Assembly: GCA_023974075.1 (NCBI GenBank) | Contig: CM043799.1 | Location: 1,891,545-1,955,544 of the forward strand | DNA length: 64,000 bases | Source: Chaenocephalus aceratus | Taxonomy: Eukaryota > Chordata > Actinopteri > Perciformes > Channichthyidae | Reading direction: 5' to 3' | Shown here: one piece after another, positions 1 to 13,670 of the stretch | How the letters are laid out: every line of letters starts with the position of its first letter | Position numbering within the stretch: the stretch's first letter is position 1 | Made by a program: the position numbers and the translations under genes | The notes under the pieces: generated by a model | What the model was told of the DNA's origin: nothing | Database searches by the model: none | The model's input: the letters and a program-made list of their open reading frames with translations, nothing else

Positions 1-570
1 AACAGATATGAGGAGCTGTGAGCTCTGAGTGTGTGCTAACAGCTAACGGCTGATGTGTTGGGCTAATCACGAAGCGTCATTTCTGACTGGCAGCAAAAAC
101 AACCATCACAGAAGTGCTTCTCTGGCTGGCTCTGTCCAATCACAAACAAGAAGTGATCTCCCTAAGGAATACCCTTTCCCGTCCAATGTGAAATGCTGTG
201 TGTGTTTTGTGAAAATGCTGTGTGTGTTTTCTGAAATGCTGTGGTTGTCTTGCACTTCAGGGCCACCGTAAGTTAGGGACAGGAAGGAACGTCAATCTCC
301 CCGGCTGAATCTACAGTGCAGGAATTTGATTAAATCTAGAGACCAACTATTAAAGCAGAGCTTAAAATCCGGACTATCCACTGACAACATACATTTACCC
401 ATGCCGTAACAAAGGGTAACTCAAGACAATAAGACAGCCAAAGCAAACGTTTTCATTCATCAATATAATTGGAAGGTGCGTAGTCATACTGGACTCGAAC
501 TTGACTTTTAAGAACATATCGAGAAAGTATCCAATACCGTTAAATTCAACTTGCAACATATTAAACAAAT
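1..570. other. No feature recognised
   Basis: I see no convincing gene, RNA or terminal-repeat structure here. Short open frames lack any recognisable domain. Confidence 0.5.
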
Positions 571-857
571 CAAGGCAGGCAAGGCAAGTTTATTTATATA
601 GCACTTTTCGACGCAGGGTAATTCAAAGTGCTTTACAAAAAAGAAATGAAAGACATTAAGCATTAAAAAAGAAAAAGCTAATAAAATAAACATTAAGGAA
701 AAATACATGGATAAAAGTTACAGTGCAGTCTAAAATATGAATAGTTCAATTAAACATTACAAGAAAAAAGTACATGGATAAAAGTTACAGTGCTAATAAA
801 ATAAACATTAAGGAAAAATACATGGATAAAAGTTACAGTGCAGTCTAAAATATGAAT
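571..857 (+). repeat. Fish LINE-type 3' tail repeat with a 115-bp tandem duplication
   Basis: The stretch from 571 reads like the widespread teleost tail 'AAGGCAAGTTTATTTATATA...GCAC...AATTCAAAGTGCTTTACA'. A segment beginning GCTAATAAAATAAAC at 677 is repeated almost exactly at 792, an offset of 115 bp, so the tail has been tandemly duplicated. Family assignment rests on recognising the tail only. Confidence 0.6.
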
Positions 858-1715
858 ATTTTCCATATATTTAATTTAGACAGACTTTCTTCACCAATCA
901 GACCTTTCTTAACTGTCAATGCTGCAAAGTCATACCTCCACTGTATGATTCTATCCCACATTGAATTACTGTTTGACAACCTGGTCGTTTGCTTGTGCCA
1001 CAAACCTGAAACCCATAGAACAGCTGTACGAGGAGAGCTATCAAGGTGTTTGACAGAAAGCCACAGTCGTAACACCAATCTACCAACCTTGAAAAACACA
1101 CCATTTCTTGAGTTTTGACCATTTTAAGTCTTTTAAAAGTATGTGTTTTTTTAATCAATGTTTACATTTGCACCCCCCCCCCCCCCTTAGGGGAATTCAT
1201 CCACAAAAAAACACACTGGACGCTGCACTAGGTCAGAAAACCAGAGGAGACTGTGAAGTCCACCGCAGACGGACCACTTCTGGACAAAATGTCCTCTCCG
1301 TTAAAGACAGCTCATTGTGGAATAGCTGAGACACGGGATTGTCCCACTCTCAATAGCTTTAAAGGTCAACTCAGAGAATGGTTGAGAAACAAACAGACGT
1401 GTAATCACCGCTAAATGCACTTTAACAAAGGGTATCTGCTCTGCACTTGATGTAGCTCTTGTATCTCTTCTCTTGCACTTTACACGTCGTAGCTGCTACA
1501 TTGTACTGCCTTGTGGTAAATGCTTGTATGCTGCTCGTGCTCTTTCTGCATATCATGTATTTATTTTTTGCTATGTATATAAATGTCATGTTCTTAAATG
1601 TTGTATGTGAGGGACTACGGATGGAAATTAGCTCAAAGCTCAAATCCGGCATGTTTACGTTTTAAAGCAGTATTTGTTTTAAAAATGTCCCTCTTCAAAT
1701 AAACGATTAAATGAA
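858..1715 (+). mobile_element. LINE fragment: end of ORF2 plus 3' UTR
   Basis: Conceptual translation in shifting frames from about 890 to 1415 shows the C-terminal region common to fish non-LTR retrotransposons: a 'AKSYLHCMILSH' block, then 'KPIEQLY', then 'LSFDHFKSFK', then a 'SLWNS' block and a 'FKGQLREWL' block. The order matches the part of ORF2 after the reverse transcriptase. The following 3' UTR carries the 'GGGACTACGGATGGAAATTAGC' type motif near 1610 and AATAAA near 1699. Several frameshifts and a poly-C run at 1173-1186 show it is dead. The 5' part is missing, as is usual for LINE copies. Confidence 0.7.
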
Positions 1716-1954
1716 GCACATGTTGGTATGGTAAGGCTGCTAGAGGAATATATCTCCAGTTACTTTTCAAACATCTAAGTTGCTTTAAAAATGAAAGCAG
1801 AGGTAAGACATCCAGAATACAAAAAGTAGAATACTTATTTAAGAATTCACAAAATAATCTATTCAATTGTCTTCAACAAATGATGTGGCCACTGTTTGCT
1901 CCCTACAGATGAATAATCCTGACATACAACCGTAACAATTTGGGTTGTTAGCCA
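1716..1954. other. No feature recognised
   Basis: AT-rich sequence with no recognisable gene or element end. Confidence 0.4.
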
Positions 1955-2011
1955 GTGACTGTGTGTGTGTGTGGTGTGTGTGTGGTGGTGTGTGTGTGTG
2001 TGCGTGCGTGC

Positions 2012-2080
<69 letters not shown>

Positions 2081-2113
2081 GCGTGCGTGCGTCGTGCGTG
2101 TGTGGTGTGTGGG
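1955..2113. repeat. (GT)n / (TGCG)n compound microsatellite
   Basis: Interrupted GT repeats pass into about twenty uninterrupted TGCG units and then back to GT. The Cys-Val-Arg open frames in all three forward frames are simply readings of the repeat. A degenerate derivative with repeated 'GTGTGCGAGGTGTTCAGTAGTGAA' type units continues to about 2280. Confidence 0.95.
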
Positions 2114-2550
2114 TGGGAGGTGTTCAGTAGTGAATATGAGAGGATTTCAATAGTGTGTGTGTGACGTTAATTGTCAGTAGTGTGTGTGCGAGGTGTTCAG
2201 TAGTGAATGTGAGAGTATTTCAGTAGTGTGTGTGCAAGGCCAGATGTTGTCAGTAGTGTGTGTGCGAGGTGAGTTTGAATGTCGGCCTACACGGCCCCTC
2301 ACACTATCTGTCCAGCTTCCCTCCACCTGTACCTCAGATCACTGAAGCTTCATTTCTCCTCCTCTCACGCCTGTCCATCCAATGAGTCTAAATATAACAA
2401 CAAACAATTATAACATCACAAATACAAGTCATTAGTAATTAGTTTAAAGTCAAATATCCTTCCTTATTTAATGCTGCATATTATAATAAAAAAGGATCTA
2501 TAGGTAGCCACTGTGTAATTAATATGTCAAAACAGAACACATGCTGTACA

Positions 2551-3104
2551 TCAGTGTACGAGAGAATAACGTATTAATACACCTTCATCAGTGTATTAAT
2601 ACACCTTCATCAGTGTAAATAATACACCTTCATCAGTGTATGAGAGAATACTGTATTAATACACCTTCATCAGTGTATTAATACACCTTCATCAGTGTAC
2701 GAGAGAATAACGTATTAATACACCTTCATCAGTGTATTAATACACCTTCATCAGTGTAATAATACACCTTCATCAGTGTATGAGAGAATACTGTATTAAT
2801 ACACCTTCATCAGTGTATTAATACACCTTCATCAGTGTAATAATACACCTTCATCAGTGTATTAATACACCTTCATCAGTGTATGAGAGAATACTGTATT
2901 AATACACCTTCATCAGTGTATTAATACACCTTCATCAGTGTATGAGAGAATACTGTATTAATACACCTTCATCAGTGTATTAATACACCTTCATCAGTGT
3001 AATAATACACCTTCATCAGTGTATGAGAGAATACTGTATTAATACACCTTCATCAGTGTATTAATACACCTTCATCAGTGTATTAATACACCTTCATCAG
3101 TGTA
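2551..3104. repeat. 22-bp minisatellite with higher-order 37-bp variant
   Basis: The basic unit TTAATACACCTTCATCAGTGTA (22 bp) is repeated about twenty times. At regular places a 15-bp insert of the form TGAGAGAATACTGTA extends the unit to about 37 bp, giving a higher-order pattern of long and short units. Sequence identity between units is very high, suggesting recent expansion. Confidence 0.95.
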
Positions 3105-3735
3105 CACCAAGGATGTTGACATGTGGTTATGCTCTGTAGTTATTATGCAACAGAGAGGGGTCAATTAATAAAGCCAATAATCATCTAACAGCAAACGGAT
3201 GGTCCGACATTGGACACACACTGAAGCTGCCGCCATGCTGACGTCTCGGCACGGGGACATTTACATGAGTTAAACAAAAAAGTAATTTGTCTAAACTAAA
3301 CTAAGTTGTAAACCACTGTGTGTTCTTACAGGGCCTTCATGTTCATGTCAACTTCATGTTATTGCAGTTATTAATTATTTCATTTGAATGTCGGAGTGTT
3401 TTGGATTTGAACGGCTGTCTGCATGAGAATAAATATGATAAACAAATGAACCTAATGTCGGTAGTTATGACTTGGTCAATACGCATTTAGAATGTCCCTA
3501 ATGGAGAATTACATCAAGCATCTTTGTGTGGAAGCCAGTGCTGGAGAGGAATGTCATATTTGTAGGCTTATTGAAGATTTTCACTTCATGTGTCGTCCTC
3601 CCTCTACTCCACTAGTACATTTGAAAGGTATACATTGGCCTTTTATACTCATTCCACCAGCACCCTTTCACTTCAATATAAACTCCAAGAACTGTCTTCT
3701 TTACCAAGCCAAAGTCTGTGCCTTAAACTCACTTA
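3105..3735. other. Single-copy intergenic DNA
   Basis: No gene or element end is recognised. An open frame at 3492-3896 runs into the CA-rich repeat and has no recognisable domain in its first 80 residues. Confidence 0.4.
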
Positions 3736-3890
3736 AAACACACACACGCACGTGCGCACACGCACACGCGCAACGGCCGCACGCACACACATGTGCACAT
3801 CGCACGCACACACACGCGCGCACGGCCGCACGCACACACATGTGCACATCGCACGCACATGTGCACGCACGCACACACACACAACACAGG
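3736..3890. repeat. CA-rich compound repeat with a ~53-bp duplicated block
   Basis: Imperfect (CA)n mixed with GCACGC units. The block 'ACGGCCGCACGCACACACATGTGCACATCGCACGCACA' occurs twice, once near 3771 and once near 3824. The block may adopt Z-DNA because purine and pyrimidine alternate for long stretches. Confidence 0.85.
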
Positions 3891-4134
3891 CCCTGAGTGC
3901 CCCCCCGCCCCCTATAGAGGGCAGAGCTCTGCCAACACCTCAGGCTGCATGTCTGTATCAGAGGAGAGCAAACCACGAGGGGGGGGTGGGGGGGGTGGCG
4001 GGTGTAGTGGAGAGGCCTGCAGCGACAAAAGTGGCATTTCCAGAGTGCATCAACAGATACCCCCTACCCCCCCAATCCCTACCTCACCCATCCCCATGCA
4101 TCCCCCGCCCCCCCCCTCCCCAGCCCTCATAAAA

Positions 4135-4550
4135 TTGGACTAATGGCTATGTTGCAGCATAAATAAGTCCCTTTGATAGTTAGTGGGAGAAGTTATGACC
4201 CCCCCGGGTGGGAGGGGGCAGTGGGCCTGGTGGTGGCTCTCCGGACCCCCGTGGCTCTGATCCTCGCCCCGATTCAGGGCACGCTCTCTTCATTACCGCC
4301 GGCCACCGGGGACTTGTTTTTTCTGCAAGATTAATGAGTGCCGCGGAAATTCTCCAGCGCAGCTCGATAATTAAGTCTTTGTTTATCAAAAACAAGTTAT
4401 ATTAGGAGCAGGAAATTCGCAGTAATTATTCATAATCCTAACAATTCAAGTGTAGCTACCTCATTTGCCTGTGTAATTCTGCTTTTTAATTTCTTGCATA
4501 CATTTGCATATTAATTTTGCCCATCGGCTGCTGCTGGGGCTCTGACAGTT
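4135..4550. promoter_or_regulatory. Candidate conserved non-coding element, block 1
   Basis: Non-repetitive, no coding potential, and dense in AT-rich homeodomain-type cores: TAATTA-like GATAATTAAG near 4370, forkhead-like TTTGTTTATC near 4378, TAATTATTCAT near 4424, and the POU octamer ATTTGCAT near 4501 followed by ATTAATTTTG. This texture is typical of deeply conserved vertebrate developmental enhancers. Conservation itself cannot be seen from one sequence, so the call is inference. Confidence 0.4.
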
Positions 4551-4874
4551 TTTTTTATTTCTTTTTTCCCTCCCCTCTCCTCGCTTGGTGTGATGTTTTG
4601 CGAGGGGGGGGGGGGCTCAGTTGGGTGGCATTTCGGGCTGGGTGTAATGATAAATTATGAATTTTTCTAATTTGACGCATAATGAACCCCCTTCTCATCC
4701 GCTTCCTCTCTGTCTCGCTGATCCTCCCTCTCCGGCCCATCAGACACCCCCCCTCACCCCGACCTTCAGCCATGTGGTCATTAGGGACAGAGGAGCCACG
4801 TCTCATTGGTGTCAAAGGCTGCCTGGTGGGCGATGGAGAGCAGTGCCCCCCCCCGGCCAACTTCCTGTCTGACT

Positions 4875-5395
4875 CTGACTCTCTGCCCTCACCCGCCTGC
4901 ATCCTCTCCTCTGCTCCTCTTGTTTCCTTCTCTCCTCTCCTCTTTCTACTCTTCTTCTGGTTCCATATTCCTCTCATTCCTCTCCTCTCATCCTATCAAC
5001 TCTTCTCCTTTCTTCTATTCTTCTCTCCTTAAATCTCTTCTTCTCCTCTCTTGTCCTCCCCTATCCTCTTTGTGCCATTTATTTGTGATAACTTTCCCTA
5101 TGCTTTCCTCTTTCCTCTCTCCTCACCAATCCCCCCTTTTCCTCATTTCTTTCCTCTCTCCTGTCGTCTTCTTTTTCCTTTTCTTATCTCCTCACATCTT
5201 GTCTCTTGTTTCCTTCTCTCCTCCTCCCCATTTCACTTCTTTCCTCATTGCTTTGCTTTGATCCTATCCTCTTGTCTCCTTACCATGCTACCTTTCTTTC
5301 TATGTGTCCTTCGTCTCCTCTTATCTTTCTCTCCCCTCCCTTCCTCCTCTCCTATTTCCTCCCCTCTCTTCCTCTTCCTCCTCCCGCACAAAGAG
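4875..5395. repeat. Polypyrimidine (CT-rich) tract
   Basis: About 520 bp are almost purely C and T on the + strand, built from irregular TCTCCTC and CTTTCC units. Long Ser-Leu-Phe-Pro open frames in all three forward frames are products of this composition. Such mirror-type tracts can form triplex DNA. Confidence 0.9.
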
Positions 5396-7300
5396 GCTTA
5401 TTTCCCTGTTAGTGCAGATGTTGTGTATAACTCTGTGCGTACATGTGTGTGTGCCCTCCGTGTCTATGGCGTGTGTGTACATCTGAGGACGCGCAGAAAC
5501 CCCCCCCCGTCCTTGATGAAAACATCTTGGCGGTGCGCTGACATATGTTTAAGTGGTGAGAGTGCAGCGTTTGTTAAGTGCTTAGCGTTACACAACACTG
5601 ACTGCCGCTGTCATAAATAAATGAATATTGATGATCTCGGTCCTGTGATGCACGCTGGGTGAAACGCTTCCAAATAAAACCCTGCAGCCATTCACCCTAC
5701 ATGCGTCTCACTGCCACACACACCACTCACACACATGCAGTGACCTTTGACCTGCTCTCTGATGATACACTGTGAATTAGGAAAAGGACACGAGTTTGAC
5801 TCTCAGGTGACATGTGCATTGTATGTGGGAAAGAACAGGTGGATGACAAAAGGAAACACTCTCAATAAGTTGTTCTTCTTGCAGAGCAGCTTAATACTCA
5901 TTTCATACATTCTCCAAGTGTGCAGAAACTCTACAGGAGGTATGAAACTATTCCATTTGAACAAGAGGATCAATTGCTTATTGTATCGTAAACATCATGT
6001 GGTTGCCGTGCAGGTTACCAAACAACCTTTACTGTACATCTGGACATGCTCAGATTAGCATTACGGTCAACCTTCTCTTTTCTGGAACACCAGCCTTTTC
6101 TTCTCTTATAGTATTTTTAAGCACTATCATAGTTTACTAACCCCACCATGATCAAATATGACCTTTCCGTTTGTCAGCAGGATTCTGGAACACTACTGGC
6201 CCAAAGAACCAATACACGTTTAGAGCAGATACAAACACAAGTTATTTAACACTGTCGATTTAAAAACTCTCATCGGAAATTTGAAATGAGACCGTCGCTG
6301 ATAAGGCATTTCTTAGGTGCAGAGAAAGAAGCAAAAGTGTTGGCCGAAGTTACAGCTGCTTTGTATATGAAACCTTATATCCTGTATGTATATTATTGAA
6401 TCAGTTTTGTGTTCTCTCTGAGGGTAATGGTTTCCATTCAAAGCAGACGTGGTTCTTCTTCTCTCCCCTCGCCGCAGCATGCTCCGCGTCTCAAAGCCCA
6501 CGTAAATGTCACAGATTAAACTGCAGCATATTGTTGGATCAGATGCACTGGAGTAGAGCTGCTGCCTTCCTGCTGTATACAAGCACACATAGTGTCACCC
6601 CATTAGGCAAACTGATGTTGATGCAAGCGCTCTGTGGCCCCCTGACCCCTGTGCACACCGGCCTTGTTCTCGGATTAGAAGTCATCGCTTGTGCATGTTC
6701 TCCATCTATTTGCAGGGTGTCAGAGTTCAGCCATTGCAAACAATTTATGCATAACGCTGTCCATCACAGCCAGCTCAACTAATGTGCAAACCTCTGAATA
6801 ATCATGGAGGAGAGGAGAGGACGGAGACAGAGATGGAGAGAATCATTAAGGGAGAGGAAGGGAGAGTGGCGAGGAGTCATCGGGCACATGGGTGACGGGT
6901 AATGTGTGATCGGATGGCGGGGACACGACCCTGGTAATTGCGAGGTGTCAAAGCATCCTGCTGCCACCACAGAGGGCTGGCTCTAAATCTGGGTGACACC
7001 GGGGCAAGGGTGGGGGTCCAGGTCAAACCGGATGACACCCAGTCAAAGGCGGTGACATCTGAATCCAACACCACGGCAGCAGGAGGACTGCAATTAACCC
7101 ATGGAACACAGCATCCAGTGTGGAATGGTGTCCTGCACAACCCATTACACTAACAGCACAATACATGTAATAACTAATATGTCTGTACCTTTTAGAATAT
7201 TTTAATATGAATGAATAAATAATAAAATGTGCTATTTACGGTGGCCCACCGGTGCAAACGCCCGGAGATTTTCCATGAGGAGAAACGCGCTGCCCTTTAA
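5396..7300. promoter_or_regulatory. Mostly unique DNA, with possible conserved block at 6395-6780
   Basis: No gene is recognised. The subregion 6395-6780 is free of repeats and has the compositional texture of a conserved non-coding element, for example CCCACGTAAATGTCACAG and CATATTGTTGGATCAG. A short AT-rich block at 5610-5650 (CATAAATAAATGAATATTGATGATC) is similar. Poly-A occurs at 7299-7317. No function can be assigned. Confidence 0.25.
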
Positions 7301-7400
7301 AAAAAAAAAAAAAAAAACAAGCAAATGAAGAAACATCTTCACCAACTTGACAACACATGCGCAGCAAGTAGAACACATTGATCAAACTCAACGAAATGCC

Positions 7401-8498
<1,098 letters not shown>

Positions 8499-8602
8499 AA
8501 AAAATGCAAATGCGTTAATCGCGTTAAAATAATTAGTGGCGTTAATTTTTTTTGCGTTAACGCAAATTAACGCGTATTAACGTGTTAACTTCACAGCCCT
8601 AG
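8499..8602. mobile_element. hAT-type terminal repeat (CGTTAACGCG family)
   Basis: Repeated GCGTTAA and TTAACGCG blocks ending in 'AACTTCACAGCCCTAG' match the teleost hAT termini that begin TAGGGCTGT and contain nested GTTAACGCG palindromes. The opposite end was not found, so the element is truncated or its other end lies in unrecognised sequence to the left. Confidence 0.55.
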
Positions 8603-8842
8603 TTTATATATAAGAAAATCATGTGTCGATGTATAACAACCAACACTTGTATTAACTGCTTTGTGGAGGCCAAAACACTTCCTGTGTCTGAATGAAGCAG
8701 CCACTGTGACACTGAGCCCCCCCCCCCCTCTGAGCTCCACCAGGACAGACTGCCCCCACAGGCCTGTGTGCTGCACTGCTAGGGGGGGGGGCTGTCAGGT
8801 GGAGACGCAGTGAGAGGTACACACACTCACAGAGGTAGAGCT

Positions 8843-10559
<1,717 letters not shown>

Positions 10560-10960
10560 AAGTAGAAGTTAATGGCATCCTCAGTCATGCTCGTGGAGGT
10601 AATCTCTCTTTTTTAAATCACAATTTGATTTGGAGGGGAGGAACAAACAGGGGGTGAGACTTTGGCGTAATATTTTAATCAAATTGTCATGAGTGAGTGG
10701 ATACAATTAGAGAGGCTGTCAGTCACTAAGGCAGAGGTGTTCAGCTGGCAGGAGACTGGGGGTGGGATCTGTGAGAGGGCATCTCATCAGGTGCAGTGGC
10801 ATTCTGGGACAGTGGTCACCACTTAGTGGTAGCTTTCTTTGGTGTCTGCAGGCACACTGAGGCAGTGTGTGGAGCTGTGTGCAGGTGTGTGTGAGAGACA
10901 GGCCTGATCACTTGGAGATTATGAGAAACAGATATCCTAATCTAATTGAGAAAACACACA
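10560..10960. promoter_or_regulatory. Candidate conserved non-coding element, block 2
   Basis: Repeat-free with clustered homeodomain-like and POU-like AT motifs (TTTTAAATCACAATTTGATTTGG near 10610; AATATTTTAATCAAATTGTC near 10668; ATACAATTAGAG near 10702). The texture suggests an enhancer, but conservation is not demonstrated. Confidence 0.35.
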
Positions 10961-11046
10961 AAAGAAGAAGAATATAGGCATGGCCTAATGAGCAAATGTT
11001 ATAGAATGAAGCAAAATGACTCCATGTGAAATCAAGAGGATACAAT

Positions 11047-11070
11047 AGGGAGGGTTAAGGGTTAAGGGTT
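11047..11070. repeat. Short (GGGTTAA)n run
   Basis: Three consecutive GGGTTAA heptamers. It resembles but is not the vertebrate telomere hexamer TTAGGG, and is too short to imply a telomeric origin. Confidence 0.8.
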
Positions 11071-11104
11071 AACTGTGCAGACACGGAAAAGAGCCTTAGA
11101 AAAT

Positions 11105-11490
11105 GATGAAACAAGCAAATAACTAATCTATTATGTTCCTTATTCCCACCCTGATCCCCCTCCCTGCTTTCATTCCCCTCCATCCGCTCTTTTGCATGAG
11201 CACTCTTAAGCCTAAACAAGTGTGAAAATGGTCGCTTATTAGCCCATTTTGGGCCAGGGCAGACATGAGCACAAACACAATATGTGTTATCTGTGATCTG
11301 GGAGCACAGTTTGCTCATGGTGAGATAATCAATGTGTGACATACCTAAAGACGACCAGGGGTGGTTTCCCTTAATTGGGCCATTACTGAAGCAAGAGGCA
11401 TTGACTAACGAGAAGGGGGCTCTGTTATTATTAGCTAGACACAGCATTATTTCTCCCTCCACTGGCTTCACTGGCTGGTTTCTCACCCCT
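11105..11490. promoter_or_regulatory. Candidate conserved non-coding element, block 3
   Basis: Unique sequence with many candidate factor-binding cores and no coding signal: CTTTTGCATGAGCAC near 11188, CTTATTAGCCCATTTTGG near 11235, GTGAGATAATCAATGTGTGAC near 11320, CCTTAATTGGGCCATTA near 11369 and GTTATTATTAGCTAG near 11422. The density of spaced AT cores in otherwise balanced sequence is what fish-to-mammal conserved elements look like. The antisense open frame here has no domain. Confidence 0.4.
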
Positions 11491-11939
11491 CAGTTAGGAA
11501 GCATAAACAAATCCATTTTCAGACAAAGATCTGAGTTGAAGTGGTGTTTCATCCATCAGAGATTCATTTTGTTCTTGAAAGAACAATCATCAGATTTGCT
11601 GATGACACACATCTCTCCATGCACACCAGACTACAGCATCACCTTCCAACTGTTTCGGTTGCAACATGATGGCTGCTTTATTTATTGAACTTTTTACATG
11701 TTTAGACTAATTGAAGCTATCTTTCCCAAACAAAGGCTACTCTCCACCCTCACATCCAGTATACACAATATATATATACAGTAATTATGATTTATCAAAT
11801 TAATTTGTCAGAGCCAATTCATCACTCCCAAAGACATGCTAAAGATCAAATTGACATGTTAGCACACACTCCGAGGACAACTTTCTCCTCCAACATTTGG
11901 TACATCTAATTAAACACAATGGATGTCAGATGGAGTGAC

Positions 11940-12240
11940 TGATGCCAGGCGTGATGGTATTCGCGGCGGAAAAAATGAACTCAAGCAAAACCAAAAGCGT
12001 AGCGCCGTGTGACAAGGAGGGAGCCGCTTCAGCCGGCCAGACATCCACTCCACGTCGCACTTTTCCGATTCATTTAGCTGCCACTAAAAATTGTGAAATA
12101 TGCCGGAATTCTGCTGATGTGCTGCGTAGCCGAGGCATCTACAGCATTCTTATTTCATCCGAACTCCAGAGAAGAAGTAGTTGGGGTGAAGCAAACATAG
12201 CTGCCAACTACAGAACCATCACTACATCATGACATCCTCT
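11940..12240. promoter_or_regulatory. Possible conserved non-coding block 4
   Basis: Unique sequence with higher CpG content than its surroundings. A 96-residue open frame crosses it (11942-12232) without any recognisable domain. It could be regulatory or merely unique DNA. Confidence 0.2.
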
Positions 12241-13279
12241 TTATTTGGAGTTGGTGATTTTTTAGTTACTATCATAATCATAACATCGTGTGTTATAGTG
12301 ATCATTTAAAAAACAAAAATGTTTGTCAAGGTGTCCAAACTGGATTCAGGTTGGTATATCGGTATCCTTTTTTATGACACTAGTTTAGAGGATGAATATT
12401 GATCATACATCATTATAAACCATCCTTCAAAACCAACACTTTGATACTGTATGCAATGATTTGGCTTTAATAGAGACCATCAAAGATACATATATGCATC
12501 AAAAGCCAACTCTGATATGACATAAAGGTAATTTTAACACCTGTTCACTGCAGCTTTTGAATCTGATTAATGACAATTTACCACTTGCATGTTGTATATT
12601 CTATACACGATCTAATAATACACCTCAAGTTATCTTCATGTCCGTCACTGAAGGCGTTCTGGAGCCTCATAGCAAACACAAAAGGCAGCTTTACTCCCGA
12701 GTGGAACACATCATATTTCTCGGGCGATAAACAGCCGTTGAGAAAAGAGCAGTAAACACCTGAGGCAGGGTAGTAAAACTAAATGGTATGTCCTCTGCAT
12801 TTACACACCGGCCCATCCATCAGAAGGGAAACATCCTGGAGACATGGCAGGACAGGTCTGCAGGGGGAGGAGCGTGTTGGAGGGTGGAGGGGATGGAAGA
12901 GTGCTCGTTGGGATTATGGCCGTGAAGTAAAAATAAAAATAAACTATCTTTAATCTAAAGCATCATGTCATTGCTAGGCCCAGTCATGATATAAAGAAAA
13001 TGTTGTAATTGTCATTTTTAATAGAGCGATGATGTATTTTTGTGGGCTGACCTGGAAGTTAGCATCGCAAAGGGGCCTCCACAAAAAGCAATGTGATTTT
13101 CCCATTGGATTTCTGTAAATCACACAAAATAAGCTCTGTGACAAAGACACATTTATATCCATATATTAATGCCACTTTGTGATTTTTGAAGTGTAAATGC
13201 AAAAATGCTAGAAGTAAAAAGCAAAAGTTAGGCTATATATCGAGTACATCACAGTCGCATGGCTGCGCATCATCACTGC
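12241..13279. other. Unique intergenic DNA
   Basis: No gene or element end recognised. The part at 12550-12760 again has enhancer-like AT cores (CTGATTAATGACAATTTACC) but nothing definite. Confidence 0.35.
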
Positions 13280-13284
13280 TAAGC

Positions 13285-13670
13285 TGTCACGGTCGAGTGA
13301 AGGAAGCAGGACCCAAATGCAGATAACTCTGATAAACCTTTATTTCAAGGATAATGAAACTAAAATAGACAAAACAGAACACTCACCGGTGAACTCAGTC
13401 ACCAACAAAAGACGAACCAACACTGAACACAGGAAGAGACAAGACTAAATACAGGGAGGGGTAATCACGAGACGAGAAACAGCCGGGCAGGGGAGGAGAA
13501 ACACAAGGACAACAGGTGAACACAATGAGACAACTAGACACACCAGGGAAACTAACGAAGGGAGGAAAAACACAGGGAAAAGGACCAGACAATAACCCAG
13601 GAGGAAAACATGACAGCTAACACCCAAACATACAAAACTACAAACGTGACATAACATGAGAATCGTGACA
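13285..13670 (-). repeat. 3' LTR of the Gypsy-type element
   Basis: 386 bp with TG...CA ends (TGTCACGATTC on the - strand start; CGACCGTGACA at the end). AATAAA lies on the - strand near 13340, about 55 bp before the LTR end. The second LTR copy at 15350-15527 shares 'AACACAAGGACAACAGGTGA' and everything to its right with few differences. Confidence 0.75.

Noticed and set aside
2551..3104. CRISPR-like appearance of regularly spaced repeats
   Set aside because: Units are contiguous with no unique spacers, and the genome is a fish; it is a minisatellite.
4806..5620. Ser/Leu/Phe/Pro-rich open frames of 151 and 189 codons
   Set aside because: Products of a polypyrimidine tract; open in all three frames.
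11047..11070. Interstitial telomere repeat
   Set aside because: The unit is GGGTTAA, not TTAGGG, and only three copies are present.
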